Of a DNA stretch of 64,000 bases, positions 28,372 through 36,482 are shown piece after piece. The stretch is from Acidimicrobiales bacterium (GTDB lineage: Bacteria > Actinomycetota > Acidimicrobiia > Acidimicrobiales > MedAcidi-G1): assembly GCA_029242745.1 (NCBI GenBank), contig JAQWTI010000026.1, forward strand, positions 1 through 64,000, in the 5' to 3' direction. The notes under the pieces are model-generated. The model did no database searches. It was not told the origin of the DNA and saw nothing but the letters and a program-made list of their open reading frames with translations. Within the stretch, counting starts at the first letter, position 1, and each line of letters begins with the position of its first letter. Made by a program: the position numbers and the translations under genes.

Positions 28372-29268
28372 ATGAGACCTTCTGTAAACCCGGTCCAGCT
28401 TCCCATTCCACACCGGGTTGCTCGACGATTAGCCGCCTCCGGGTTAAGGGGTGCATCTTGCTATTGGCGACTCGCGCGATTCATGGCGGCTGATCCGACT
28501 CCTGGGGTAGTACTAGTTGAAGATGGGATCCCAATTATTCATGAACCTTCAGACTGGACGTGTCGAGGCTCCTATGAAGGGACCTACGAGCGCGAGGTTC
28601 TCCGGCTGCTACCGGATCTGCTTCACAATGGAGATGTTTGTATCGACGTGGGGGCAAACATCGGAATTTTTTCAGCTCGGGCATCCCGTCTAGTTGGGAG
28701 CACAGGATCTGTAGTTGCCGTTGAGCCGTCCCCGCGGTGTCAGGTGGATCTTGCCCTCGTGCTGGGGGATGCGGAGAACGTCACGGTGGTGGAAGCAGCC
28801 TTGGGTTCATCAACCGACACAGTTGAGTTGAGCGGATGGGACAACCCTGACCATCGTGGTCTTGGGACGGCAGTTGTCGGACATCGCGCAGGACTCAAGG
28901 AGAACTGGTTCGAAGGCCAGACCATCGAGGTTCCGCAGTTGAGATTGGCGGACCTGATTGCCGAATACGTGGGTGACCGAGAAATTGGTTTGTTAAAAGT
29001 TGACGTCGAGGGCTACGAGCCTGAAGTGCTCGCCGGGGCACCTGAACTCTTCGTCGAGCGGAGGGTACGGGCGGCAATATTGGAAGTGACACCAGAGGTC
29101 GGTTCGTCTTGGGCCGCTGATCTGATCTCACAACTTGAGGGGTACGAAGCTTTCGCTATTGACGAGGTTGGCACCTTGATTCGACACACCGACCTTCGTG
29201 AGGTGGGTGCCCATGAGGTATCGCAGAGTATTGACCAGTGGAACCTGCTCCTTAGACGCCAGCACTGA
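28372..29268 (+). CDS. FkbM-family SAM-dependent methyltransferase
   Basis: 298 residues. The central Rossmann motif DVCIDVGANIGIFSARASRLVG, then VVAVEPSPRCQ, and LLKVDVEGYEPEVLAGA are diagnostic of FkbM-type methyltransferases, which methylate hydroxyls on sugars, glycans or polyketides. The gene starts the glycan-type stretch that holds a CDP-glucose dehydratase, a sugar-epimerase-like cupin, epimerases and a glycosyltransferase, so O-methylation of a surface sugar is likely (inference). The ATG at 28372 is chosen because a -10-like box lies 7 nt upstream; the frame is open to 28342. It converges with the cupin gene. Confidence 0.88.
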   Translation: MRPSVNPVQLPIPHRVARRLAASGLRGASCYWRLARFMAADPTPGVVLVEDGIPIIHEPSDWTCRGSYEGTYEREVLRLLPDLLHNGDVCIDVGANIGIFSARASRLVGSTGSVVAVEPSPRCQVDLALVLGDAENVTVVEAALGSSTDTVELSGWDNPDHRGLGTAVVGHRAGLKENWFEGQTIEVPQLRLADLIAEYVGDREIGLLKVDVEGYEPEVLAGAPELFVERRVRAAILEVTPEVGSSWAADLISQLEGYEAFAIDEVGTLIRHTDLREVGAHEVSQSIDQWNLLLRRQH

Positions 29269-29280
29269 TTGGCTGGGACC

Positions 29281-29730
29281 TCACCAGCGGTAAGGAATCC
29301 GGTCATCATTTTGGTCTAAGAGTTCCACATCGTTGAGATTGTGTGGAATATCGGCAACGTTTGCAATTAATGCCGAACTGTCGCTGATGCAATGGAAGCC
29401 GTACCAGAGTCCGAATGGGATGGTTAACCGTTTGTAGTTGTCCGGTCGCCCAAGTTCTATGACATCTACTGCCCCACAGGTCGGTGAATCGCTCCGGTCA
29501 TCATGGATAGCGAAACGAACGCGCCCAATTGGGACGGCCAGATTCTGTCCCTGAGTCCGGTGGCGTTTCCATGCTTTGATAGCGCCAGGAATGATTTCAG
29601 AGAAGTAGGCCTCTCCGAAGGAGTGAAAGTCGACAGCGTCGTTTCGGAGATGGTGAAGGACGGCACCACGTTCATCGATGATCTGACGGAGGTCGGTGAG
29701 GAGAACGTCGTGGATGGAGGTGGTCGTCAT
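29281..29730 (-). CDS. dTDP-4-dehydrorhamnose 3,5-epimerase-like cupin (sugar epimerase)
   Basis: 149 residues of RmlC-like cupin: DERGAVLHHLRND, FGEAYFSEIIPGAIKAWKRHRTQ, VPIGRVRFAIHD and IPFGLWYGFHC. The sequence is shorter than RmlC (about 180) and resembles epimerase relatives found beside CDP-hexose genes. It probably epimerises or isomerises the 4-keto sugar made by the adjacent CDP-glucose 4,6-dehydratase (inference). Start at 29730 overlaps that gene's stop (ATGA). The expected catalytic His appears to be in WKRHRTQ. Last gene of a three-gene minus-strand operon. Confidence 0.8.
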   Translation of the reverse strand: MTTTSIHDVLLTDLRQIIDERGAVLHHLRNDAVDFHSFGEAYFSEIIPGAIKAWKRHRTQGQNLAVPIGRVRFAIHDDRSDSPTCGAVDVIELGRPDNYKRLTIPFGLWYGFHCISDSSALIANVADIPHNLNDVELLDQNDDRIPYRW

Positions 29731-30824
29731 TGTTGGGCCCACGCAACCCCTGCATCTTCAGCAACCGTCGTGTAACGGTTGATCTGGTCAATCGTGAGAT
29801 CACCAATATCGGCATTGGCTTGGTGCCAAGATCGATACCAGTCGACGGTCATCGCGACTGTTTCACTAAAGGGGAGCACGGCCTGCCACTCAAGCATCCG
29901 AAGGGCTTTGTCGCAGGACAACTTAAGGAGCGAGGCCTCTCGGTTCGCCAATGTCGAATTCGGTGAGATGTCCCATCGGGCGCCATCCCACCTTTGGGTC
30001 ATGGATTCCAACAGATCAGCGACAGTCTTGTTTTGGGTATTCCCAGGGCCAAAGTTGAAGGCTTCTCCGTCCAAGTTCGCATCAGAGAGGAGCCGACTGC
30101 CCAGCCAGAGGTAGCCGCTAAGCGGTTCGAGCACGTGCTGCCACGGGCGGGTGGCTTGCGGGCTCCGGACGGTGACTGATTGTCCGGTAGACCACGCGCG
30201 AATGCTGTCTGGCACGATCCGGTCAGTTGCCCAGTCGCCACCCCCGATTACGTTCCCAGCGCGAGTGGTCGCCGTTCTGGTTGGTGCGTTCTGAAGAAAG
30301 GAGTGGTGGTACGAGTGTGCCATCAATTCAGCACAACTCTTGGAACTGCTGTAAGGGTCATGTCCACCAAGATGATCGGTCTCCCGGTAACCCCAGTCCC
30401 ATTCCTCATTTCGGTAGGCCTTATCACTTGTAACCAAAACAGCGGCTTGGATGTTGGGCCGTTCTCGTATGCACTCCAAAATATTGACCATGCCCATGGC
30501 ATTGACCTCGAACGTCTCCACCGGATCGGCGAGTGATCGGAGCACCAGTGGTTGGGCCGCAAGGTGGAACACCATTTCAGGCTGGACTTCATCAATAACT
30601 GAAGAAAGGCGGCCCCGGTCCCGAATGTCGCCGAGATGGTGACTGAGGTGACCTTCAAGGCCCAGCAGTTCAAAAGCTGACGGGTCGGTCGGAACGCAGT
30701 CAGAGTAGCCAGACACTTGGGCACCTAGATGGTTAAGCCACTGGCTTAGCCAAGCACCTTTGAACCCAGTGTGTCCGGTAACAAGGACACGACGGTCTTT
30801 GTAGACCTCAGTTAGACGGCTCAT
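29727..30824 (-). CDS. rfbG: CDP-glucose 4,6-dehydratase
   Basis: 365 residues, extended SDR. The start VLVTGHTGFKGAWLSQWLNHLGA is the RfbG signature. VFHLAAQPLVLRS, catalytic Thr/Ser in LVTSDKAYRNEEWDWGYRE, DPYSSSK as YxxxK, and the TRAGNVIGGGDWATDRIVPD segment follow. It converts CDP-D-glucose to CDP-4-keto-6-deoxyglucose, the entry to 3,6-dideoxyhexoses and related sugars. The genes for CDP-glucose synthesis (rfbF) and the C3 dehydratase (rfbH) are not in the window. ATGA overlaps on both sides. Confidence 0.94.
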   Translation of the reverse strand: MSRLTEVYKDRRVLVTGHTGFKGAWLSQWLNHLGAQVSGYSDCVPTDPSAFELLGLEGHLSHHLGDIRDRGRLSSVIDEVQPEMVFHLAAQPLVLRSLADPVETFEVNAMGMVNILECIRERPNIQAAVLVTSDKAYRNEEWDWGYRETDHLGGHDPYSSSKSCAELMAHSYHHSFLQNAPTRTATTRAGNVIGGGDWATDRIVPDSIRAWSTGQSVTVRSPQATRPWQHVLEPLSGYLWLGSRLLSDANLDGEAFNFGPGNTQNKTVADLLESMTQRWDGARWDISPNSTLANREASLLKLSCDKALRMLEWQAVLPFSETVAMTVDWYRSWHQANADIGDLTIDQINRYTTVAEDAGVAWAQQ

Positions 30825-31768
30825 TGTTCACCTGTAATGGTCGATAGGACGTCGTCAAACACCATCGAGATCTCCCGATCGAGGTCATTTGGGTATGGCC
30901 CAGCAAGCGAACGGACTTTCTCTGATTCGAGCACGAAGTCGACCTTGTCTTCCTGGTCTTCGGGATGCTCGATGGGTATGGCATGACCATGGTACTCGGT
31001 GGCCGCATTGGCTATCCGGCGCGCAAAAGCTCCTACTGTTGTGGTCTGATCTCCTCCGGCATTCAGAATCTCGATCCGTCCAGGGCTCTCGACGCGGTGG
31101 AGTATTGCATCGATGTCGTGGTGGAGGCGGCTTCTTGCAAGCAGGTTCCGCGGGGTTGATGGTGCTGACCGAAGGACAATTCGACAGTCCTGAATGGCCA
31201 TTGCTGCCATCTCGTGAGTAAAGGAGACCTTGAGTCGCTCGGAATAGAGGGGATCGGCCCCGACCAGATTTGACATCCGGAGCAATGTGATGTCAAGGCC
31301 CAGACGGCTTCCCTCGGCTGCTAGCACCTGTTCGTTGGCTCGGTGGCCGATGCCGTAGGCATCGGCCGGTCGAGCCTCCATCAGTTCACTTATGTTCCCT
31401 CTCAGTGGTTTGCCATACACCCACATGCTCGAAAAATAGATCACTGATCGCATTCGGAGGTCGGCCATATGGTTTATCAGTTCGGTCACCCAGTTGCTGG
31501 AAGTGGCCCCAGTGGCAACCCATGGACTGAGAATCACCGTGTCCTGAGGGCCAATTCCCTTGTCAAGGTCGGGCTGCGCGAGATCTAGTAGAACCGTTCG
31601 TATTCGTGGGTCGCTGAGCAGAACGGGACGGCGACCAGTCACCGTGACCTGATGACCGCGCTCAGCAAGGTGAAGGCTTAGGGCCGCACCGACATGACCA
31701 GTTCCACCGATGATCAAGATGCGCTGTCGATCTTGAGGGTCAACCTCGATTAAGACATCACCGTTCAT
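30821..31768 (-). CDS. NAD-dependent epimerase/dehydratase (extended SDR)
   Basis: 315 residues. It has the Rossmann motif LIIGGTGHVGAALSLHLAERG and a serine region YFSSMWVYGKP. The YxxxK lysine is not clear: the segment reads ADAYGIGHRANEQ, with Tyr but His/Arg in place of Lys. NLVGADPLYSERLK and the C-terminal NAGGDQTTTVGAFAR fit NDP-sugar enzymes. It probably modifies the deoxy sugar made by the downstream RfbG. Start at 31768 is supported by TAGCGT (31776-31781, minus strand) exactly 7 nt upstream; the open frame extends uselessly to 31930 across the divergent promoter. Confidence 0.78.
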   Translation of the reverse strand: MNGDVLIEVDPQDRQRILIIGGTGHVGAALSLHLAERGHQVTVTGRRPVLLSDPRIRTVLLDLAQPDLDKGIGPQDTVILSPWVATGATSSNWVTELINHMADLRMRSVIYFSSMWVYGKPLRGNISELMEARPADAYGIGHRANEQVLAAEGSRLGLDITLLRMSNLVGADPLYSERLKVSFTHEMAAMAIQDCRIVLRSAPSTPRNLLARSRLHHDIDAILHRVESPGRIEILNAGGDQTTTVGAFARRIANAATEYHGHAIPIEHPEDQEDKVDFVLESEKVRSLAGPYPNDLDREISMVFDDVLSTITGEQ

Positions 31769-31837
31769 TGACGCGACGCTAGCAATTGGTCGACATGGGA
31801 AACCGGTAGGGGTGAGACGCTGGCTAGGGTCGTAGCC
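31769..31837. promoter_or_regulatory. divergent leaderless promoters between the epimerase and glycosyltransferase genes
   Basis: On the minus strand TAGCGT (31776-31781) is 7 nt from the epimerase ATG. On the plus strand TAGGGT (31825-31830) is 7 nt from the glycosyltransferase GTG at 31838. Neither start has a ribosome binding site. The whole divergent region is only 69 bp. Confidence 0.55.
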
Positions 31838-32770
31838 GTGACGGTCCGCCGACCTTTCCTCACGGTGGTAGTGCCCACCTTCAATCGGGAGGCCCATATC
31901 GGGCGATGTCTCGAATCGGTGGTGTCCCAAGGATTCGAAGACCTTCAGGTTGTCGTGGTGGACAACGCCTCCACAGACCGGACCGTGGAGGTTGCTAGTT
32001 CATTTGAGGATCGTCTGGATCTAACGGTGGTAGTCAACGTGGAGAATCAAGAACGGGCGTTTTCTCGCAACAGGGGAGCCGCCGCCGCCGCCGGTTCGTT
32101 CATACTATTTCTTGATTCTGACGATGTGTTGAGCCGTGGAGCGTTGGACCGGGGCGTGGAGTTCATACGCAGTGACAGCAGTTACCGGTTTGTCTTCCAG
32201 CTGCCGCGGGTGGTTAACGAAGCTGGCACACTCGTCTATGAGCCCACCGTCGGTCGTGGGCCGATGAACCGGGTATTGGCAGAGGGGAACCCGCTTTCAT
32301 GCTCGGGTGTGTATATCGAACGCGACTTATTCCTTGAGCATCGTTTTGATGAGTCTCCAAAGCTGGTAGCTAGTGAAGACTGGCATTGTTGGATCCGGAT
32401 TGCAGCTGACTGTCTACCTGTACTCTGCCCGGGAGACGGTGCCGTGGTGGTCGACCATGCTGGCCGAACCATGGCAGCTGATCGGTGGAATGTTGCTGAG
32501 CATCGGTTCGCGTTCCTGACAGAGGACCTACTCGCCCATCCGGAGGTCGTCGAGTTTCTTCGACCAAACCTTGCCCTGTTCTTGGCTACCCAGGACCACT
32601 ACGTGGCCGTGAAGGCTGCAGGTGAAAGAGCATTTCGTGTCTCCGTCGTTCGATTTCTCCGGGCAGTCCGCCGGTACCCACCATTAATTTCCACGAGACG
32701 GACAGTGCATCTGATTCGTCTTTGGTGTCAACTTCCTTTCAATCGCGTACGGAGGGTGAACACCGACTAA
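31838..32770 (+). CDS. family 2 glycosyltransferase
   Basis: 310 residues, GT-A fold. The start LTVVVPTFNREAHIGRCLESVVSQ, VVDNASTDRTVEV and the DxD-type FLDSDDVLSRG are classic for family 2. SEDWHCWIRI serves as the ED acceptor motif. It probably transfers a sugar from a nucleotide sugar in cell-surface glycan assembly. No transmembrane helix is obvious. GTG start at 31838 sits 7 nt after a -10 box. The last four bases overlap the convergent epimerase gene. Donor and acceptor cannot be inferred. Confidence 0.9.
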   Translation: MTVRRPFLTVVVPTFNREAHIGRCLESVVSQGFEDLQVVVVDNASTDRTVEVASSFEDRLDLTVVVNVENQERAFSRNRGAAAAAGSFILFLDSDDVLSRGALDRGVEFIRSDSSYRFVFQLPRVVNEAGTLVYEPTVGRGPMNRVLAEGNPLSCSGVYIERDLFLEHRFDESPKLVASEDWHCWIRIAADCLPVLCPGDGAVVVDHAGRTMAADRWNVAEHRFAFLTEDLLAHPEVVEFLRPNLALFLATQDHYVAVKAAGERAFRVSVVRFLRAVRRYPPLISTRRTVHLIRLWCQLPFNRVRRVNTD

Positions 32771-33681
32771 GGCGCCGACCGACGGGCATCGACGGTTGTC
32801 GTCATGCCGGTTCGCCAGTCGACAGTGCACGGACCGGTCAGGGAGGCTCGTTTGGTTGGGTCCCCGGCGCTTCCTGGTTGTCCTCCGGGGAGGTCGTAGT
32901 AGACAATCGCGGGATCCACGCCGAGGTGTGTGCCGAATAGAGCCGTCCACTCCTCTGCGCTTACCACGTCATCACCGCACCAGTTCACAATGGTGGCTGG
33001 CGTCGACGCGGCGTCTAGGAGAGCGGCCACCTGGCGAGACAGGTCATCCTCGTGGATGGGGCTGTAGGCATTGGGTCCTGGGTTTCTCAGCCAGACAGTT
33101 TGACCGGCTGCTATCCAATCTCCGTGGTACGCAGGCAGGCCTCCGTTGGGTCCGTAACTGGCGTTTATACGAGCGATTGTTGTGGGCAGGTCAATTACCC
33201 GGGCCATGGTCCGGGCCACTGCCTCTTGGGAGACTTTTGAGATGCCGTAAGTTGGGCTGTGGGGGGCAGTGGGGTCACCTAGCGGATCGGTTTCGGTGTA
33301 GCGGTGGAGTGGGTCGTGGTTGGCCCGGTAAACCGAGTTGGTTGAAGCGATGAGGGCGGCTTCAGCCCGACGGCAATGAAACATAAGTAGGCCGGTTGCT
33401 TCAGCGTTGGCACGGATGGCAAGGTCATGGTCGTCGGCCTTGCCCTGCCAAGCAGCAAAGTGCACGAGGTGGGTAAAGTCGCTGGGTAAATCTCCAAGTT
33501 CGCCTGTGGCGAGGTCAGCCGTGTGGGTTCGGACTCCAATACCTTCGGCACGTTCTCGGCTTCCCTCCTCAGTGAAGCGGGCTAAACCCCATACCTCGTT
33601 CTCGGCCGCAAGGAACCTAGCGACTGGATGTCCTATTTGGCCCGTGAGACCAGTGACTAAGATTTTTTGGTCACTAAGCAC
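32767..33681 (-). CDS. NAD-dependent epimerase/dehydratase
   Basis: 304 residues, extended SDR. It has the cofactor motif ILVTGLTGQIGHPVARFLA, LVHFAAWQG, catalytic Ser in ASTNSVYR, YGISK as YxxxK and RINASYGPNGG. The C-terminal domain (SPIHEDDLSRQVAALLD) suits nucleotide-sugar or related substrates. It lies at the edge of the glycan stretch but opposite to the glycosyltransferase. The GTG at 33681 is preferred because TAGGTT (33689-33694, minus strand) lies 7 nt upstream. Reaction unknown. Confidence 0.85.
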   Translation of the reverse strand: MLSDQKILVTGLTGQIGHPVARFLAAENEVWGLARFTEEGSRERAEGIGVRTHTADLATGELGDLPSDFTHLVHFAAWQGKADDHDLAIRANAEATGLLMFHCRRAEAALIASTNSVYRANHDPLHRYTETDPLGDPTAPHSPTYGISKVSQEAVARTMARVIDLPTTIARINASYGPNGGLPAYHGDWIAAGQTVWLRNPGPNAYSPIHEDDLSRQVAALLDAASTPATIVNWCGDDVVSAEEWTALFGTHLGVDPAIVYYDLPGGQPGSAGDPTKRASLTGPCTVDWRTGMTTTVDARRSAP

Positions 33682-33830
33682 AAGGGTGAACCTAAGGCAA
33701 ATTCGCTTCTGGGTGTCGGGATGCCAGATTTTGTTTGGACATCGGGTGCTCTCTGGGAGGTATCTATGGGGCAGGCTGTTAGCAGATAACCAACGTACGG
33801 CTGGTCGTCAGCAGAGGGGAAGTCGAGGTC

Positions 33831-34607
33831 ATGTTGGATCGAGTTGAGGTCGAAGCGTTGCACGATCTTACGGGTCGGGTAGCTCTAGTGACGGGGGGGA
33901 GCAGGGGTATTGGTCTCGCCGTGGCATGTGCATTTGCCGCCCAGGGAGCTCGAGTGGTGGTGTCTAGTCGGAGGTCTGAGGCATGTGATGAGGCCGTGGC
34001 ATCAATCCGGTCTAGTGGTGGTGAGGCGACAGCCGTGCCCGCCCACATCGGCAGACTTGAAGATCTGGAGCGTCTCGTAGCCGCAACAGTTGGTGCTTAC
34101 GGAGGTATTGACATACTGGTCAACAACGCGGCCAATCCTTTGGCCTTGCCGATCGGATCGATCACTGAGGACGCCTATTTGAAGTCCTTTGATGTGAACG
34201 TCCGGGGGCCGCTTTTCCTGTTCCAGTCTTGTTTGGAACATCTTTTGGTATCGGACCATGCTGCGGTAGTGAATGTGATCTCGGCGGCTGCCTTCCTGAG
34301 CACCCCGGGAGCAGCGTTGTATGGGGCTGCCAAGGCAGCTTTACTTCACTTCACCCGTTCAATGGCAGCCGAGTACGCCACGGCAGGCATCCGGGTTAAC
34401 GCCTTAGCGCCAGGCCCGACCGACACAACTATGGTTCGCAACATTGGGGAGGCAGGGGCGATGTCGATGGCCCAGTCGACTCGACTGGGCCGCCTGGCTG
34501 ATGCAGATGAGATGGTGGGAGCTGTACTTTATATGGCTTCTGATGCGTCCAGTTTCATGACTGGTCAGTGCATTACCGTTGATGGAGGGCTTGTGCCTGC
34601 CCGATGA
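33831..34607 (+). CDS. SDR-family oxidoreductase
   Basis: 258 residues. Classical SDR motifs: TGGSRGIGLAVA, NNAANP in the NNAG position, catalytic Ser in NVISAAAFLS, YGAAK as YxxxK, and LAPGPTDT. The C-terminal ASSFMTGQCITVDGG is standard. It begins a plus-strand run of three SDR genes that precede the steroid-type CoA enzymes. A 3-hydroxyacyl or hydroxysteroid substrate is plausible (inference). ATG at 33831 has GAGG just upstream. Confidence 0.88.
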   Translation: MLDRVEVEALHDLTGRVALVTGGSRGIGLAVACAFAAQGARVVVSSRRSEACDEAVASIRSSGGEATAVPAHIGRLEDLERLVAATVGAYGGIDILVNNAANPLALPIGSITEDAYLKSFDVNVRGPLFLFQSCLEHLLVSDHAAVVNVISAAAFLSTPGAALYGAAKAALLHFTRSMAAEYATAGIRVNALAPGPTDTTMVRNIGEAGAMSMAQSTRLGRLADADEMVGAVLYMASDASSFMTGQCITVDGGLVPAR

Positions 34608-34659
34608 AGGCAGTGCAGTACGGCCGTGCAGCCAGCCATCGGTAGGGTGAATCCATAAT

Positions 34660-34674
34660 CTGATGAACCGTCAG
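34660..34674 (+). promoter_or_regulatory. candidate TetR-type operator, site 1
   Basis: CTGATGAACCGTCAG, an imperfect palindrome with CTGA/TCAG ends, 55 bp before the SDR start at 34730 and just after an AT-rich CATAAT. The flanks (AAT before, G after) and core match the better palindrome at 38945-38959, suggesting one shared regulator. Confidence 0.45.
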
Positions 34675-34729
34675 GAGTCGGATCGAGATGATCTGCTCGA
34701 GGCGTTCACAAACCGTTTCGGAGAAGTAA

Positions 34730-35656
34730 ATGGGCTATCTCGCAGGAAAGAATATTGCCGTCACCGGTGCAGGTAACGGGATTGGTCGGGCCATTGCATT
34801 GGCGTGCGCAGACGAGGGCGCCAACGTGGTGGTTGCTGATTACGGAGTCTCCATGGAAGGTAGCAATCCATCTAGCAAGGTTGCTGACGCAGTAGTGGCT
34901 GAAATTGAGATGGCCGGCGGAACGGCTGTAGCGGTGGCTGGCGACGTTTCTGATATGGAGGTTGGTCAGTACATCGTCGACACTGCGGTTGATGCCTGGG
35001 GAACGATCGACGGCGTGGTCTGTGTGGCTGGAATCGTGCGTGAGCGAATGCTGTTTAACATGACCGAAGAGGAGTTCGACCACGTTGTTGGGGTTCACCT
35101 CAAAGGCCATTTCACGCTTTTCAAAGCTGCATCAGCCGTCATGCGTAAGCAAAAGAGTGGTGGGAGCCTGGTCGGTTTCACCTCGGGGGCTTTCGTAGCG
35201 TCGACTGCTCAGGCGAATTATTCAGCGGCCAAGGGTGGCATTGTTTCGCTAACTCGGAGTGCAGCTTTCGCCCTTCGCAAGTACGGCATCAACGCTAATT
35301 GCATCGCCCCAGCAGCCATGACTCGCATGTCGGAGAATGTTCCGTTTGAGATCGAGGCAGGCGGCCCAGAGGCTATTGCCCCACTAGCTGTCTGGCTCAT
35401 GTCCGATTCGGCCCGTGGTGTAACTGCACAGATCTACACCTGTACTGGCAAGCGCATTGCTGTTTGGAACCAGCCCGTCGAACTTCGTCACATGTGGGCT
35501 GATGATGGAGTGGCATTCAGTGTTGACGAGATCGCTGAGAAGCTTCCGACAACTATTGGAGATGAAGAAATGCCCATGTTCGCAGACCTGGATCGGCGGA
35601 TGAAGGAAATGGCGGAAAATAAGAATGCGGCTGAAGGGGAGGCTTCGGCCTCCTAG
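34730..35656 (+). CDS. MFE-2/17beta-HSD4-type SDR oxidoreductase
   Basis: 308 residues, longer than a plain SDR. It has TGAGNGIGRAIALACADEG, VADYGVSMEGS (the insertion typical of multifunctional-enzyme-type 3-hydroxyacyl-CoA dehydrogenases), CVAGIVRERMLFNMTEEEFD, catalytic Ser in GFTSGAFVAS, and YSAAK. The tail contains a charged segment (ADLDRRMKEMAENKNAAEG). Mycobacterial steroid-regulon SDRs have the same architecture, so a 3-hydroxyacyl-CoA dehydrogenase in steroid side-chain or ring degradation is likely (inference). GGAGAAG lies 4 nt before the ATG. Confidence 0.86.
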   Translation: MGYLAGKNIAVTGAGNGIGRAIALACADEGANVVVADYGVSMEGSNPSSKVADAVVAEIEMAGGTAVAVAGDVSDMEVGQYIVDTAVDAWGTIDGVVCVAGIVRERMLFNMTEEEFDHVVGVHLKGHFTLFKAASAVMRKQKSGGSLVGFTSGAFVASTAQANYSAAKGGIVSLTRSAAFALRKYGINANCIAPAAMTRMSENVPFEIEAGGPEAIAPLAVWLMSDSARGVTAQIYTCTGKRIAVWNQPVELRHMWADDGVAFSVDEIAEKLPTTIGDEEMPMFADLDRRMKEMAENKNAAEGEASAS

Positions 35657-35693
35657 GTCCGACAGCCTCGGATAGCCGGTCTACTCTCCTCTC

Positions 35694-36470
35694 ATGGACA
35701 CTCCTGAGTACGTGCCCGGGCACGGGCTCCTAGAAAACCGAATTGTCGTAGTTACCGCAGCTGCTGGCGCTGGGATTGGTTTTGCAGTGGCGAAGAGGGC
35801 TGTTGAGGAGGGAGCGACGGTAGTGATCTCAGATATCCACGAGCGTCGTCTTGATGAAGCAGCTGACGAGCTGGCTGATCTAGCAGGTGATCGACCGATT
35901 TGCGAAGTATGCGACGTTCGTGATGAAGCCCAGGTCCAGGGCCTATTGCGCTCAGCTTTAGATGCCCACGGCCGCATTGATGTAATGGTTAACAACGCTG
36001 GCCTTGGTGGTGATACCTCTCTCATCGATATGACCGACGAAGAGTGGGACCGGGTGTTAGACGTCACTCTCACTGGTTCGATGCGCTGCACGAGGGCCGC
36101 CATGCGAATCATGGGTAGTCAAGGCCGTGGTGTGATCGTTAACAACGCCTCGGTTCTTGGGTGGCGGGCCCAGGCAGGCCAAAGTCACTACGCAGCGGCG
36201 AAGGCTGGGGTCATGGCCCTCACCCGTTGTGCCGCTATTGAAGGTGTGGATTTGGGCGTTCGAATCAATTGCGTGGCCCCTAGTTTCGCCACCCACCCGT
36301 TTCTTGCGAAGACCAGCAGTAAGGAACTCTTGGCCGAGTTGGCGGCTGGTGAGGCCTTTGGGCGGGGTGCTGAACCATGGGAAGTAGCCAATGTGGTCGT
36401 CTTCTTGGCTAGTGATTATTCGTCTTATATGACTGGCGAGGTCGTTTCGGTTTCCAGCCAACGCTCCTAG
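35694..36470 (+). CDS. IpdF-like SDR of steroid ring C/D degradation
   Basis: 258 residues. It begins PGHGLLENRIVVVTAAAGAGIG, and has CDVRDEAQVQG, NNAGLGGDTSLIDMTDEEWD, NNASVLGWRAQAGQSHYAAAK (Ser and YxxxK) and FGRGAEPWEVAN near the end. This wording is very close to my recollection of KstR2-regulon SDRs of M. tuberculosis (IpdF type), which oxidise a hydroxyl of the HIP-CoA intermediate. Proximity to ipdA/B/C supports it. TACTCT (35682-35687) lies 6 nt before the ATG, suggesting leaderless transcription. I could not separate IpdF from its paralogue. Confidence 0.8.
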   Translation: MDTPEYVPGHGLLENRIVVVTAAAGAGIGFAVAKRAVEEGATVVISDIHERRLDEAADELADLAGDRPICEVCDVRDEAQVQGLLRSALDAHGRIDVMVNNAGLGGDTSLIDMTDEEWDRVLDVTLTGSMRCTRAAMRIMGSQGRGVIVNNASVLGWRAQAGQSHYAAAKAGVMALTRCAAIEGVDLGVRINCVAPSFATHPFLAKTSSKELLAELAAGEAFGRGAEPWEVANVVVFLASDYSSYMTGEVVSVSSQRS

Positions 36471-36482
36471 TTCGAGGTTGGT

